A DNA stretch of 64,000 nucleotides. Source: Phialemonium atrogriseum. Lineage: Eukaryota; Ascomycota; Sordariomycetes; Cephalothecales; Cephalothecaceae. Positions within the stretch are counted from its first letter, which is position 1. Each line of letters opens with the position of its first letter. A program made the position numbers and the translations under genes. Positions 47,265 through 58,014 of the stretch are shown piece after piece. The stretch covers positions 682,001-746,000 of the forward strand of contig NW_026848140.1 in NCBI RefSeq assembly GCF_030411735.1, given 5' to 3'. The notes beneath the pieces were generated by a model. The model was given only the letters and a program-made list of their open reading frames with translations. It searched no databases and was not told where the DNA came from.

Positions 47265-49988
47265 CTACTTCTTGCGAAGCTTCTCCTGGTCCTCGAGATA
47301 CTCTTCATCCGAGGCATCAAGGATGTCATACTCCTCATCGGTCAGCAGACCTTCGTCGGACTCGCCTTCAGCCCACTCGCCATGCTCGTCGCACTGATCG
47401 TAATCCTCCTCGTAAGTTGGGACTGCCGCGGCCTTGTGGTCCTCGTAGGTGCTGGCGCTGGGGGATTCCTTCTCAAGCTTGGGGAAGATCATCTGGCTCT
47501 CCTTGGTCGCAGGCTCACTTGGCTCGGCCTCGGCCACTGGGAGAGGGGTCTCTTTCGCAACGTCCTCCACCTGCTCTACCTTGACCTCGGGGGCCTGGAC
47601 GCTGACGTCGCACCAAAGCCGGGGACCAAACTTGATGCCATCGCTGGTGGTCAGTCGCCAGTAGGAGATGACCCTCCCTGGCCGAGCCGGGGTGCGAAGG
47701 GCCACAGTGAACGAGAATGCCTGGTTAGAGGGGAGGCCCTCGGTGCAGACGGTGGACTCGGAAGCAGAGCGGAGCTCTCGAGTATCTGCGGGGTGGTTGG
47801 GGTCCACATGGCCCATGTAGTCGCCGCCGACAAACTTGGCAGAGCAACCTGGCGGGAACGGGACATCGCCCTTGTTGCGGATGACCCAGGTCTGCTCAAA
47901 GACGTGATTGGGTGGCAAGACGGTGCCGTCGGCAACGGTATCGCTCTCGTACGCGGCAACTAGATCCTTCTCACAGAGAGTAGCCTTCTCAACAGCCTTC
48001 TCAGTGGCCTCCTCGGTAGCCTCGGACTCGGGCTGCTCTTGCTTGATCTCCTCCCGCTTGGCCACAACAGGTGTGGCCGGCTCAGACGGTTGCATGTCAG
48101 CAACGGTGACGACATTAGTCTGGACGATCTCCTGGTGCTGCATATTGGTCCCGGTGGCGCGAGAGCTTGTAGTCGCCTGGTGGCACGGGAAGTGGTCACC
48201 CATGGTAGGCATCGGCTGGCCATCCTTGTGCTTGCCGGTGGTGGTGACGGTGACCTCCTTGACCGGGGTCTTGAACTTGATCAGGGGGTGAGTCTTGTTG
48301 TGCGTGTTGGCAGGGCTGGCCTCGCAGCCGGCACAGAAATCGGTGTCGAAGCAAACGGCGCACTTGTAACGGTCGCCAATAATGTAGTCCACGCCGGGAT
48401 GGGAAGAAGGGCCAGAGTTGCAGAGAGGGCCATCGCAGTAGATGCCGGCATGCCTGGCCAGGCTGAAGATGCTAGGACCGGGCTGCAGAGGTTCGTAGAT
48501 GGGGACGAACCGGTGGTTGGGGTGTATGAATGAGGCATCTACCACACACCTCGAGCAGTAATCCCAGTCTGGGCAGTCGAGACACTTGTGGCGGACGCCC
48601 CGAACCTCCCTGTTACAGCCATCACAGATGGCTTTGTGCACCTGGTTGCGGCCGGGCGCTAGGCGCTGGCTGACTGCGGGCACCAGGGGGTGACCCTCGA
48701 CAACGACGACGAAGCCGTGCTTGGGATCGTGTCCATGCTGGTTCTTGCCGAAGCAGCCCTTGCAGAGATCAAAATCCTCACAAGCAGTGCAGTGGACAAA
48801 ATCGTGGTCGGGCAACTCCCGCACACATGAGTTGCAGGTGCGCATGTTGTGGCACAGGAGGGTCTCCAGTGCTGGCACTGGCACCAGTCTCTCGGCCGAG
48901 CGAAGGGGAACAGGCCGCTCCTCCTCCTCCCAGCAAGGCTTGGGGACCTTTGGCTTGGGAGAGATTGTTTCAGTGGTGCTGTTGACGACAACTCCGTTCC
49001 TCACGAATCGCTTGAGAAGCCAGTGGTCGGGGCTGTAGCAGGTGATGCCCCGGTCAATACAGTCCTGGCAGAGGTCGAAGTCGCCATCATCACAGGTCGA
49101 GCAGTGATAGTGGGCATCAGGGATGGTCTTGTCACAGCTGTTGCAGCACACCGCATAGGGGGGGCAAGGCACAGCTGGAGCAACAGCTGGGGCGGGTTTC
49201 TGGCACACGGCTGGGACGGCGGGGACCTCGCACATCTTCTTGGGCTCGACAAGAGTCTCAAGGGAGGGCCGGTCAGCAGGCTTGTACCGCAGAGCGGCAA
49301 TGGAAGCCCTGATCGCCTCGAGACGCTCTTCTATCTGCTTGTGATCATGCTCAATCGATGGGATGGATCTGGGCAGTATGGCGTTATCAGCGGGGCCGCA
49401 TTGCACTGGCAGAGGCTGAACTGACGGCTGCTGAGATGGAGCCGTGGACGAGGTTGGCAAGAAGACAGGCTTGCCGGCCTTGTCAACCTTGTCAGCCTTG
49501 CCGGTATCCTTGGGCTGGGCAGGTGCTGGCGACTCGGGCTCGTCTTCGACTGAGGCTGGCAGTGGGCCTTTTTTCTCTTCTTGGCTCTTGTCCTTGGTGG
49601 TAATGCGGAGCTTAAGCTTCTGCTTCGCCTTGGCAGCTCGATAGAGTTGCTTGTAGACAGAGATGTTGTTCGGGTCGAGGACGACATATGTGGCAGCAGA
49701 GTCGGAGTATCTCTCGATGATGCACTCGGTGCCCTGGGGGATGCCCAAGACGTTTCGGAGCTGGAGGCGGCCGAGATTAGCAGCAGATCAACCAAACGCA
49801 AGCGGGTAAACCAAGCTCAAAATGTAAGAGACAGGAAGTATCGTGCAATATTGTGGTATACAACGTACCCTGTCCTCAAAAAGGGTCGGACTAAGATCTC
49901 GGAGTGGGAGCTTGAAACGGCGAGTGCTGCCAGCTATGTTCACTTTGAGGCCGACCAGCAAATCCAGGTGGGATGCTGAGCTCGCCAT
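47265..49988 (-). CDS. NBR1: Nbr1-type selective autophagy receptor: PB1, four ZZ fingers, FW domain
   Basis: Two exons, 49988-49869 and 49760-47265, with a 108-bp phase-0 intron, give 871 aa. The N-terminal ~95 residues form a PB1-like domain (LLVGLKVNIAGSTRRFKLPL ... LFEDRLRNVLGIPQGTECIIERYSD). A short coiled coil is at about 178-197. Four ZZ-type zinc fingers follow at about 241-294, 341-394, 415-464 and 476-537, each with CxxC pairs and a late His pair. The NBR1-type FW domain spans about 636-764 (TWVIRNKGDVPFPPG, GGDYMGHVDPNHP, SYWRLTTSDGIKFGPRLWCDV). The acidic tail carries EEYDIL (Tyr851), a good Atg8-interacting motif. In filamentous fungi and fission yeast, Nbr1 delivers vacuolar hydrolases such as alpha-mannosidase; the FW and ZZ domains bind cargo. 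No ubiquitin-binding UBA domain is seen. Confidence 0.92.
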
Positions 49989-52206
49989 TGTCGCGGTTTT
50001 TCTATTCTTTTTTGAGACTCTGCTCGGCTTTGAGGTTGCTGGTCAGTCTTTTGAGAGGAAGTAAGAGGGGAGGCAGGAAGGAGGATGCAGGTTGCAGGTT
50101 GGAGGAAGTCGAGGAGGAGGCGGAGGCGGCGTGGTGCGGCATGGGTTTGGCGGACCAGATGTTTCAGCCGATGACGGCAGGACTCACTCACCGATGGTTT
50201 AGTACTATTTAAGAGAAGAGCGACCAAAGCGCTCTCTGCCGCCAGCTACAGTGACGGAATCTAAGACTTTCTCAAGCAGCCTCACGTCTGGAAGCTGGAT
50301 GGGGGGGAAGGGGTGAAGGTGAGAGAATAACAAAAGGTTGGTTTTGACGGTATGCTCTGGTGGAAAGGGTGAGAGAGGGGGAGGTGGAAGGAGGAAATGC
50401 TGTGATGGGGCGATGGTGGGCGCCGTGAACTGTAAATGGACGGACCTCAGGCAATTGATCGAACAAGAAGCCCCGGGGCGTCGTAGGTAAGCGACCTGAG
50501 TGGAAGAGCGGGCTAGAATGTGCTAGGCATCTGCAGTGCAGGCAGAGACAGGCAGTCGCAATGGGCCAAGAGGCAAACGTCCATCCACCCCCGGCACCCA
50601 CTAACAGCACACTAAAATGATGTGGCCACAAGGACGGTATAGGAGCTCGACGTAGGTGCATGTATGTACTGGTACAGATTTCTGCCCTCAGCTCCTGATG
50701 TAAGCTCCACTGGAATACAACCTATTTTATGAATGTCTACGCCAAGCCTTATGTACCGCTGCCCCACCATGAAACATTTAGTTCGTCTAGATACCCCCGA
50801 AGAAGAAGCAGCCTCACTGATCGGGCAGACGGCCTTCGTTTCTCCTCCACACATCGAACTGCAGATGCAAGGCCAAGATCTATATCTAGGTAGGTAACTA
50901 CTGTAGGTTGCCTAGGTAAAAGCTTCAAGCGCAGTAACCAAGCAAGCAACTTTCCGACACTCCCAAGTAGGCCCCGCAAAGCTACGCCTGAAGTTTGACC
51001 TCGTGGTGACCTCACTAACATTTGGCTGATGTCTGAGCGCTGAGGAAATGAACCGAATAGGTAGGTAGGCAAGGTACGTAGATACCAGGCCATTTGCCTC
51101 TGGCAGGCACAGGTATTCGTAAGCAATATTCTCCGGTGTTACCATCCATGGATGTGTCTGGGCGAGGCTTCAGTCTTGGTCACCTGCAAACCGGCCATTC
51201 TATTCCTGGACCGATGGCGATAAGGTGCTGACTCGCACACCTCAGCTTGGGTGCCTACTTAAGCCGTAATAGCAATCAGGTTAGCCCCATCTGATACATG
51301 AAGCTTACAGACAGACCAGTTTGGGATCTTAGAGAACTGTTTACTCCATCTACTTTGATAGTAGATTCGGGATTCAGACGAAGGTATGTACAGTACAACG
51401 GCAATCTGGAAGTTACCGTGGGATAACAGCAGCTGACTGACCCCTCACCTGTTGCGCGCCCCAATCCACTGAGCCTCTCCGCACTTGACGTCTCCCCCAG
51501 TCTCCACCCAGTTGCATTGGAATGCTTCCCAGTGACGGCATTGGGTGGCAGCTAGCGTGTCTGGGCAAGGGAGGCGCCCGCATTACGTAGACATTGTTGC
51601 TCCATAACGGGACGTAACAGGTGGTGGCCTGACACCGAGGGACCCGACCATTGCTTCGCTTCCCCCATCTCAACTGAAGACTCCGGCAGCCTTACCGAGA
51701 TCAGAAAGCAATTTACCAAATGCGGAATGCCTCCTAGGGCGTGCGTGACCCAGCCCGAGATTACTTACGAGGTAAAGTAACTATTTTAAGAGCCTTCCAA
51801 GACGATGGTGGAATGGACCTACCCGCAACAGGAGACAGTCCATCGCATTGCTTGGAGCTATCAGTTCGATGGGGTGGAAACGGCCGTGTTACACACGTCC
51901 TGCACTTCTCGGTTGCGAGTCTGCAGTTCCCCGCGGGCTTGTCCCACCATTCCCAGCCAGAGAAGCAACCCAAAAGGCAATGCGGTTGGCAATCAACAAT
52001 GAGGGCGTACAATTTCAGTGATGGGGCGGTTGGTGAGCATGCCAGAAACCGCATCAAGGCTGTTTGATTATGAAGCAACCAACATCCAACCCCCAAGGAA
52101 TTAGCTTTACATACGTACATAGTAGCATACATGACAAGTGTGACCCCAATAGGCAAGCCGTGTGCGTGCAGAGCCTCTCGTCCCAAAAGGGCAAAACCCG
52201 AGCATA
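49989..52206. other. Intergenic stretch, NBR1 promoter side
   Basis: 2.2 kb with the NBR1 upstream region and the 3' side of the CofD-like gene. TAGGTAGGTA-type words occur near 50885, 50911 and 51058. No gene-like frame. Confidence 0.5.
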
Positions 52207-52995
52207 TCAGGAGTCCATGATAGCCTCCAGCGCCCTCCCCAGCTCAGCCTCGTCATACCTCAGCACCCTCCCGCCCGCCTCCCCGCCCCCCTCCCCGCCC
52301 CCGACCATCCCGGCCGCCGCAACCCTCACACACTCGATCCCCAGCCCCCTCATCTCCTCCTCGTCCACGGCCGGCGCTCCCTTCCCCCGCAAGTAGATCA
52401 GGTGCGTGACATACCGCCGCATCTCCCCCTCGCCGCCACCACCCCCCCTCCTCCCCCTCCCGCCCCCCTTCCCAGCCCGACTCTCCTCCCCGGCCCTCGC
52501 CAGCGCCGCGACGAAGTCCCTCCCGCCCATCGGCCTCCCCCTCGGCCCCGTCTCGCGATCGATGCCCGAGTTCAGCACCAGCACGCGCTTCCTCACCCCG
52601 GGGTCCGCGATCGCGGCCCCGATCCCGCCCAGCACCACCGACGGCACGATGCTCGTGTACAGGCTCCCGACGCTGTAGACGACGGTGTGACTGGCCGCGA
52701 CGGCCGCGACGGCCTTTGGGTTCGCCGCCGGCCAGATCTCGTGCCCGTACGGGTTGATGTACCACAGGCGCGACACGCGCGCCGGAAGGTCGTCGTCGCG
52801 GTCCGCGTCCTTGGTGAAGCCGACGTGTCGCCGCCCCAGCGCGGGGAGGCTTCCGGGGAGGTTGGCGTCCTCGCCGTCGTGCTGCTGGTCGTGGCTCTCC
52901 CCGTCGTCATGGTCGTCGTTGTCGTCTTCATCGGGAACCTGTCCCGTCCGGCCATCTCCCCCCGGTGTCGTGACTCGCTGCTCATTGCTGCTACC

Positions 52996-53031
<36 letters not shown>

Positions 53032-54095
53032 GTCGTCGTCGTCCGGCAGCGCTGAGTGCTCGGCTGGGTGCGAGATGGCCACCTGCCCCGCGATCTGGGT
53101 GCCGTCCTCCAGGCCAGCGCAGATGTGGTGCGTGAAGTTTGAGTTGATGGCCGGCAGGACCGAGATGGAGGTCGGGATGGCGCAGATCATGGAGAGGAGG
53201 TAGATTGCGGATTCGAAAGAGCCCGAGAAGAGGCGGGCCCTGGTCTTAATTGTCAGCTTGTATGCCCGGCCGTGTATGTATATACAGTACTTGTAGTCCG
53301 ATATAAAAACCGGAGGGTTCCCATAAAACAGCAAACCCTCGCAGAGAGTCGTGACTGCAAACCTACCCGGTCAAGAACATGTTCCCGATGCTAGCCTCGG
53401 CAAAGTTGAACACGGACGTCGGCCTCGCCCGCTTGACGATCTCGAGGTTGAGCGTGTTGAGCACCGACCGGATCAGCTCCCGCTTGGGGCTCGACACGGC
53501 CGCCCACAGCGGATGCCGGCCCTCGACCACGTCGAGCCACTCGGTCCGCGCCTCGCCGCCGTCCCGGCACAGCCGGTACTCGAACAGCGCCTTGAGGGCC
53601 GTCCTCTCCGGGTCGTCCTCGTGGTTCGGGATCAGCCGGACAAGGCGGCCTTCGGAAGGGGAGAAGGGGTTCTCGGTTAGCATGCCCGCTCGGTCTAGCC
53701 CCATTGGCGGGGGTGGAAAAGGGGTTCTCACTACGGACGTCGCCGACGCCTATATTGATGTATCAGTGCTGGTTTGTGCAGTGTTGCGCCGCCTGGTTGG
53801 AAACTTACTGGGGCCGCCGATGAATCTTATCAGCTCCGACGAGCTGCCGCCGTTGTCGCTGATAGGAATGATGTAGTTGAGCTGGCATTTTCTCCGCTCG
53901 ATGATTCGGTTGAACACATCGACGAGGCTGTTCCCACCCGTGCCTATGATGTACATGCATGAACAGTCAGAGTTTAATGATATGCAGCTCAGCCTGGGTG
54001 GCCACTCCTGACAGAGTCTGCTGGTCTTGCATACCTCCTGAAAATACGGTGATGCCCGTTCTCTTTGGGGCCGGGGTGCCTTTAGCACGATCCAT
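52207..54095 (-). CDS. CofD/YvcK-like (UPF0052) family protein
   Basis: Five exons (54095-54035, 53943-53809, 53749-53732, 53649-53367, 53239-52207) with introns of 91, 59, 82 and 127 bp give 509 aa. Exon 3 is an 18-nt microexon that completes GGPSVGDVRSRLVRLIP. Family motifs: ITVFSGGTGGNSLVDVFN at the N-terminus, YIIPISDNGGSSSELIRFIGGP, FNFAEASIGNMFLTGARLFSGSFESAIYLL, and SVGSLYTSIVPSVVLGGIGAAI further on. This fold covers archaeal CofD, which makes coenzyme F420 precursor, and bacterial YvcK; fungi are not known to make F420, so the fungal reaction is unknown (yeast YNL011C is a homologue). Two low-complexity insertions interrupt the fold: a Ser/Asp-rich stretch encoded partly by a CTG-type repeat, and a Gly/Arg-rich stretch near the C-terminus. 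Confidence 0.9.
52998..53042. repeat. TGC/CGT trinucleotide repeat coding poly-Ser and poly-Asp
   Basis: Eleven TGC units then about four CGT units on the plus strand. On the coding strand they give a run of Asp followed by about ten Ser within the CofD-like protein. Confidence 0.95.
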
Positions 54096-55748
54096 ATCTC
54101 GGTGAAGTTGAGTGTGAAGTGGAAGCAATTCGGTAGAGTGCTGTTGAACTCAAGATTGTTCCCAGCCTTACTTCGAGGGTCGATGACGACGAGGAGATGC
54201 AATTTCCGTTCCCCTTGTCGGCTTCCTCATTATATACACTTTTGCTCACGTCGCAACCCTAACGTGTTCTATTCGTATTCATATCCGGGGTGAACTCAGT
54301 CAAATTCCCCATTGAAACAGGGGGGAGCCGGCTTTTTCTCGGTCTGGACACATCTAACCTATCTTCCCATGCTAGCAGCGAGCTCTCGAGATGACGAAGG
54401 ACTAATTTAAATTTTGCAATCGTGGGGCGGGTTGCTGGAGCCCCTACAGCCAGCCAGACTTGGCTAGGTCAGACGTTCGGTGTGAGAATGGCTCCAATCA
54501 TTTGGCAGCTCTTCACCTATGCAACTTAACTGGAAAACTGGTACAGTACATTAGGAGCTGTAGACTCTGTTTGCATGCCCTGAGAAGGTACTGGAGTGGC
54601 CTTCCAAAGCATCACAAACATGACGACATTGCCAACTTCCTAGGAGTGTGGGCCCTGGAACCTAAGGATGGCAGTGCAAGTTTAACAAGGGTCATGAGAG
54701 ATGACTCTTCCTCACAAAGGACAAGTATCACCAAATATACGCTGTGTCTCTGTCTGGACACCGTGGCATGAAAAGCAACCGCCTCAAAACCTGTCTTCAA
54801 CTAAACAAATGCTATCGAGTTACTCCGTGAACGCCATGCAATAATTTCCCCCTTTCCACAAGTCGAACATACACTTTGACGCCCAACAAAGAGTGAATCG
54901 ACAAAACATACCAGCAACTATGGCGCGAAGAAGAAGAAGTGAGAAGAGAAAAAGGGGGGTGTGAAAAAAAGAGAAGGAAAATAAAACACCGCGGCTGTGT
55001 GACGGGTAGGGACGAGGCTTTTGCTGCTTTGACGTGTGTTCGAGACTCGGCTTCTTTTTTCTTTCCCACACAAGGACCGGGATGCAAACAACTGCCGCCT
55101 CCAGATTTCCTCTCTGTCCGTCCTCCTCCACCTTCCTTCGCAACATCAGCGCCGCCACCCCCCTTCTCCCGAGGCCTGTTGCAACTGGCCCTAACCTGAC
55201 CCTTCTCCCGAGGCCTGTTGCAACTGGCCCTAACCTGATTCCATCGGATGCCCTATAGGATCCGTGTTGTTGATTGTTGAGTAATACAACAACGCCCGGG
55301 GGGCCCCCGCAATATGTAGCAAGGATTGTCATGACCAACCCAACATGGAAGCCAAACGAACGAGACCAAAAGCAAACGAACTGCGCGTCGACTTCGCCCT
55401 ACCGAGCAACCAACCATCCAGCGACTGAAGACCCCAATATAAGATACGATGAGGCGTGGGGGTTAAGTATGTCGTGACAGCGGGTCGGTAGCTAGATATG
55501 TCGAGCAGCGGTTGGAATTAAAGCGAGTATCGAAAAGTGTTGGGGGAGCGAAAAAGTAGGTAGTCCGCCGGCGTTCGCCCTCTGTCCTTCATCCTGCAGG
55601 GGGAGCCCAGAAGAAATGGCGCCTTTTGTCTGTCAACATGTAATGTGGCATTGCACAACACCTATGCCTATTATCCTCGACGCCCGGGATACAAAGCCGC
55701 GAGTTCTCCAGCCATGTGACATCAGGCCCGCCTCATTCTTTACCAAGC
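54096..55748. other. Intergenic stretch with a 39-bp duplication
   Basis: 1.65 kb between the CofD-like gene start and the 3' end of the Barentsz-like gene. It includes the tandem duplication at 55161-55238; no gene-like frame was seen. Confidence 0.5.
55161..55238. repeat. Perfect tandem duplication, 39 bp x 2
   Basis: The unit starts CCCTTCTCCCGAGGCCTGTT and ends CTAACCTGA; the two copies (55161-55199, 55200-55238) are identical, so the event is recent or conserved. Confidence 0.95.
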
Positions 55749-58014
55749 CTATTGCGGATAATAGACTACGCCGGAAGGGGGGGCTTGGGGATAGTAGAAC
55801 CCGTCCGGGCTGGGCGTCACCATCCCACCCATGTTGACGACACCGGGCACGAAGCTTTGAGCGCCAGGGTAGGGTTGGAATCCCGGCACGGCAGGCAGCT
55901 GAGAAGCGTCGTAGTAGTAGACCATCCCATTGACTTCCTGAGCAACCAAGTTGGACGATGGAGCAGTCTGCCCGTTTGTCCGCCCGGCGGCATTAGAATC
56001 TCCCTGAGCGGGCTGGGTATAGCCGGGCGTCTGGCCTGGCTGCCCACCAGGGAACCCGGGAGCGCCGGTGTTGGGAGCTACATTGCCGCCATAAGTCGGG
56101 GGGTAGTAGTATCCTTGCTGGGGCTGCATCATCTGGTACTGTTGATTGTAGAACCCCTGCTGTTGATAAGCGTTGGGCTGGAATGGCGCGGCGTGGATGG
56201 CTCGCTCGGGAATCTGAGAGAGCGGCGTGCCAGTGGAATGCTGCGAGGGATACGATAGGTTCCGGGCGTGGGATTCCTGCGAGGGACCAGTCGATGCCGG
56301 GATGGGGTACTGATGGTGGAACGCTTGCTGGTAAGGCTGCGATGGTGATTCGATGTACTCGACGGAGACGGTCTTCTGCGGCCGGGGCTGGTGCATGGGG
56401 ATCGAGTTCGGTCGGTTCTCCTGGAAAGTAGGCTTCTGGGGCAGAGGGTGGGTTTGAGGAGGCGGCAAATCGGAGATGGAAAAGTCTCCGCTTCCAGTCG
56501 ACCTCTGGACGCCCATAGGAGACGCCATGTCCGGAGCAGGAGCACCCTGATTCGGATGAGCAAGAGGAGGTAGACGGACGACAGGCCTACCATTGTCCAT
56601 GGGAATCGGAGGACGTGAGATGGCCGACCCGGTTGGCGAGAGGATGTAGTCACGGCCCATCTCAGGAGCAAGCGACGACCGTCGGCTCAAGGCGATGCTC
56701 GGGCTGTAGGTGCTGCCATAGAAGCTGCCGCCGAACACACTGGTGCGGCGAGAGAACCCTCCCATGGAGCCCATGGCAGACCGCGGGCCCTTGCCACGCA
56801 ACCTTTGCTGGTTCGGCCGCATAGCCCGGGGGATGAATATGAAGGACCTATCCATCGCGGGGAATATGTACCGGGGCGGTGCGTCTGGCAGTGATATCCG
56901 CACAGGCTTGTCGCGCCGCAGAGGTGGCCGGTGGTCGGGCAGCTTTGTGTACTGCTTCACAGCCACACCAGAGAATACGACGGGCGTCTTCATCGGGGGG
57001 AAGAACACCCGGATCTGTACATTGGCGATGTGTTTCTCGGTGGACATTGTGCGGTTGATGGGGGTTGGGTTCTGCGGGCATGTCGGGATAATGCCATTTC
57101 CATTTGGTGGCCCTTCGTGGTTTGAGACATGGCGGATCGGTCGAGCTGGCGGCTGGTCGGTGACGGCCTCGTGCATATCATGGGTCCATGGTGCATTGGC
57201 TGTCGGATCCGAGGGAGTCTGGAATTGCCTAGATGGTAGTCATGTCAGTAGATGACGACGTTGGAACGGGGGGACGGGGGAAGAAGATAGGGAAGAGACG
57301 GGAAGGGAATGGGCATGTGTTGACATACTGCACCGGCACAAAGAGCCCGCCGCCGAAACCGCCACGGCCTCGGCCGCCGCGAGCTCCTCTTGCAAAAGGA
57401 CGGAAGCCGTTTGCCGCGGGGCCGGCATGTCTGTGGTCGTGCATGAAGAATGCCCCCCGGTTGGGCACGAAGGCAGGATCCTCATCCCTCTTCCGCCTGT
57501 ACTCCTCCTGTTCCCGTCGCCGTCGCTCGTGCAGAGGCGCTCGCGGTTGGGGTTGCGGAGCAGAGGCGGAGCTCACAATGACGGGAGCCGAGTCCTTGGT
57601 GGGCGACTTTTGGACGTCATCAAAGTTCATCTCTTGAGCAGGAGCGGTCTCATCAGAGATGGACAGGCCGTTGAGCATGATGTCGGTGTCCGTCATGACC
57701 GGTTGGGCCGGTTTGGTGGCATCGGGCGCGCTGGAGGGGGCCTCGTCGGCCTGGCGGCGTTGAGCTGGTTTCACAGCTCCGTGGCCCGCAGCCTTGGTGG
57801 CATTGAGCGGTGTGGGCGATGTCTCGTCGATGTTGCTCGTGTCGCTATCATCAGCGTGGTCGTTGTCATCGCTCCCGACGGAGCCCTCGGTCAGGGAGTC
57901 GTCATCGAGGTCCACCGTTCCAAGACCGCCCTCGTCCTCGCCCTCGTCCTCGACGCGGCGTCTGTGGCCGATGAACTTTCTGCGTCGCGGCACCGCGGCA
58001 GCCATCATGTGCAT
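55749..58014 (-). CDS. Barentsz/CASC3-like protein (Btz domain)
   Basis: Two exons, 58014-57329 and 57228-55749, with a 100-bp phase-2 intron, give 721 aa. The N-terminus PRRRKFIGHRRRVEDEGEDE and the block DEDPAFVPNRGAFFMHDHR followed by a GARGGRGRGGFGGGLF stretch resemble the Btz (SELOR) eIF4A-III-binding domain. Human CASC3 and fly Barentsz use this domain to join the exon junction complex on spliced mRNA. The downstream ~490 residues are Pro/Gln/Tyr-rich and disordered with few landmarks (FSGVAVKQYTKLPDHRPPLRR; QQQGFYNQQYQMMQPQQGYYYPPTYGG). Three ATGs lie close together (58014, 58008, 58005); I chose the first. The frame stays open upstream to 58446, but that part reads as leader. A role in EJC or mRNA localisation is inferred from the domain. 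Confidence 0.8.
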
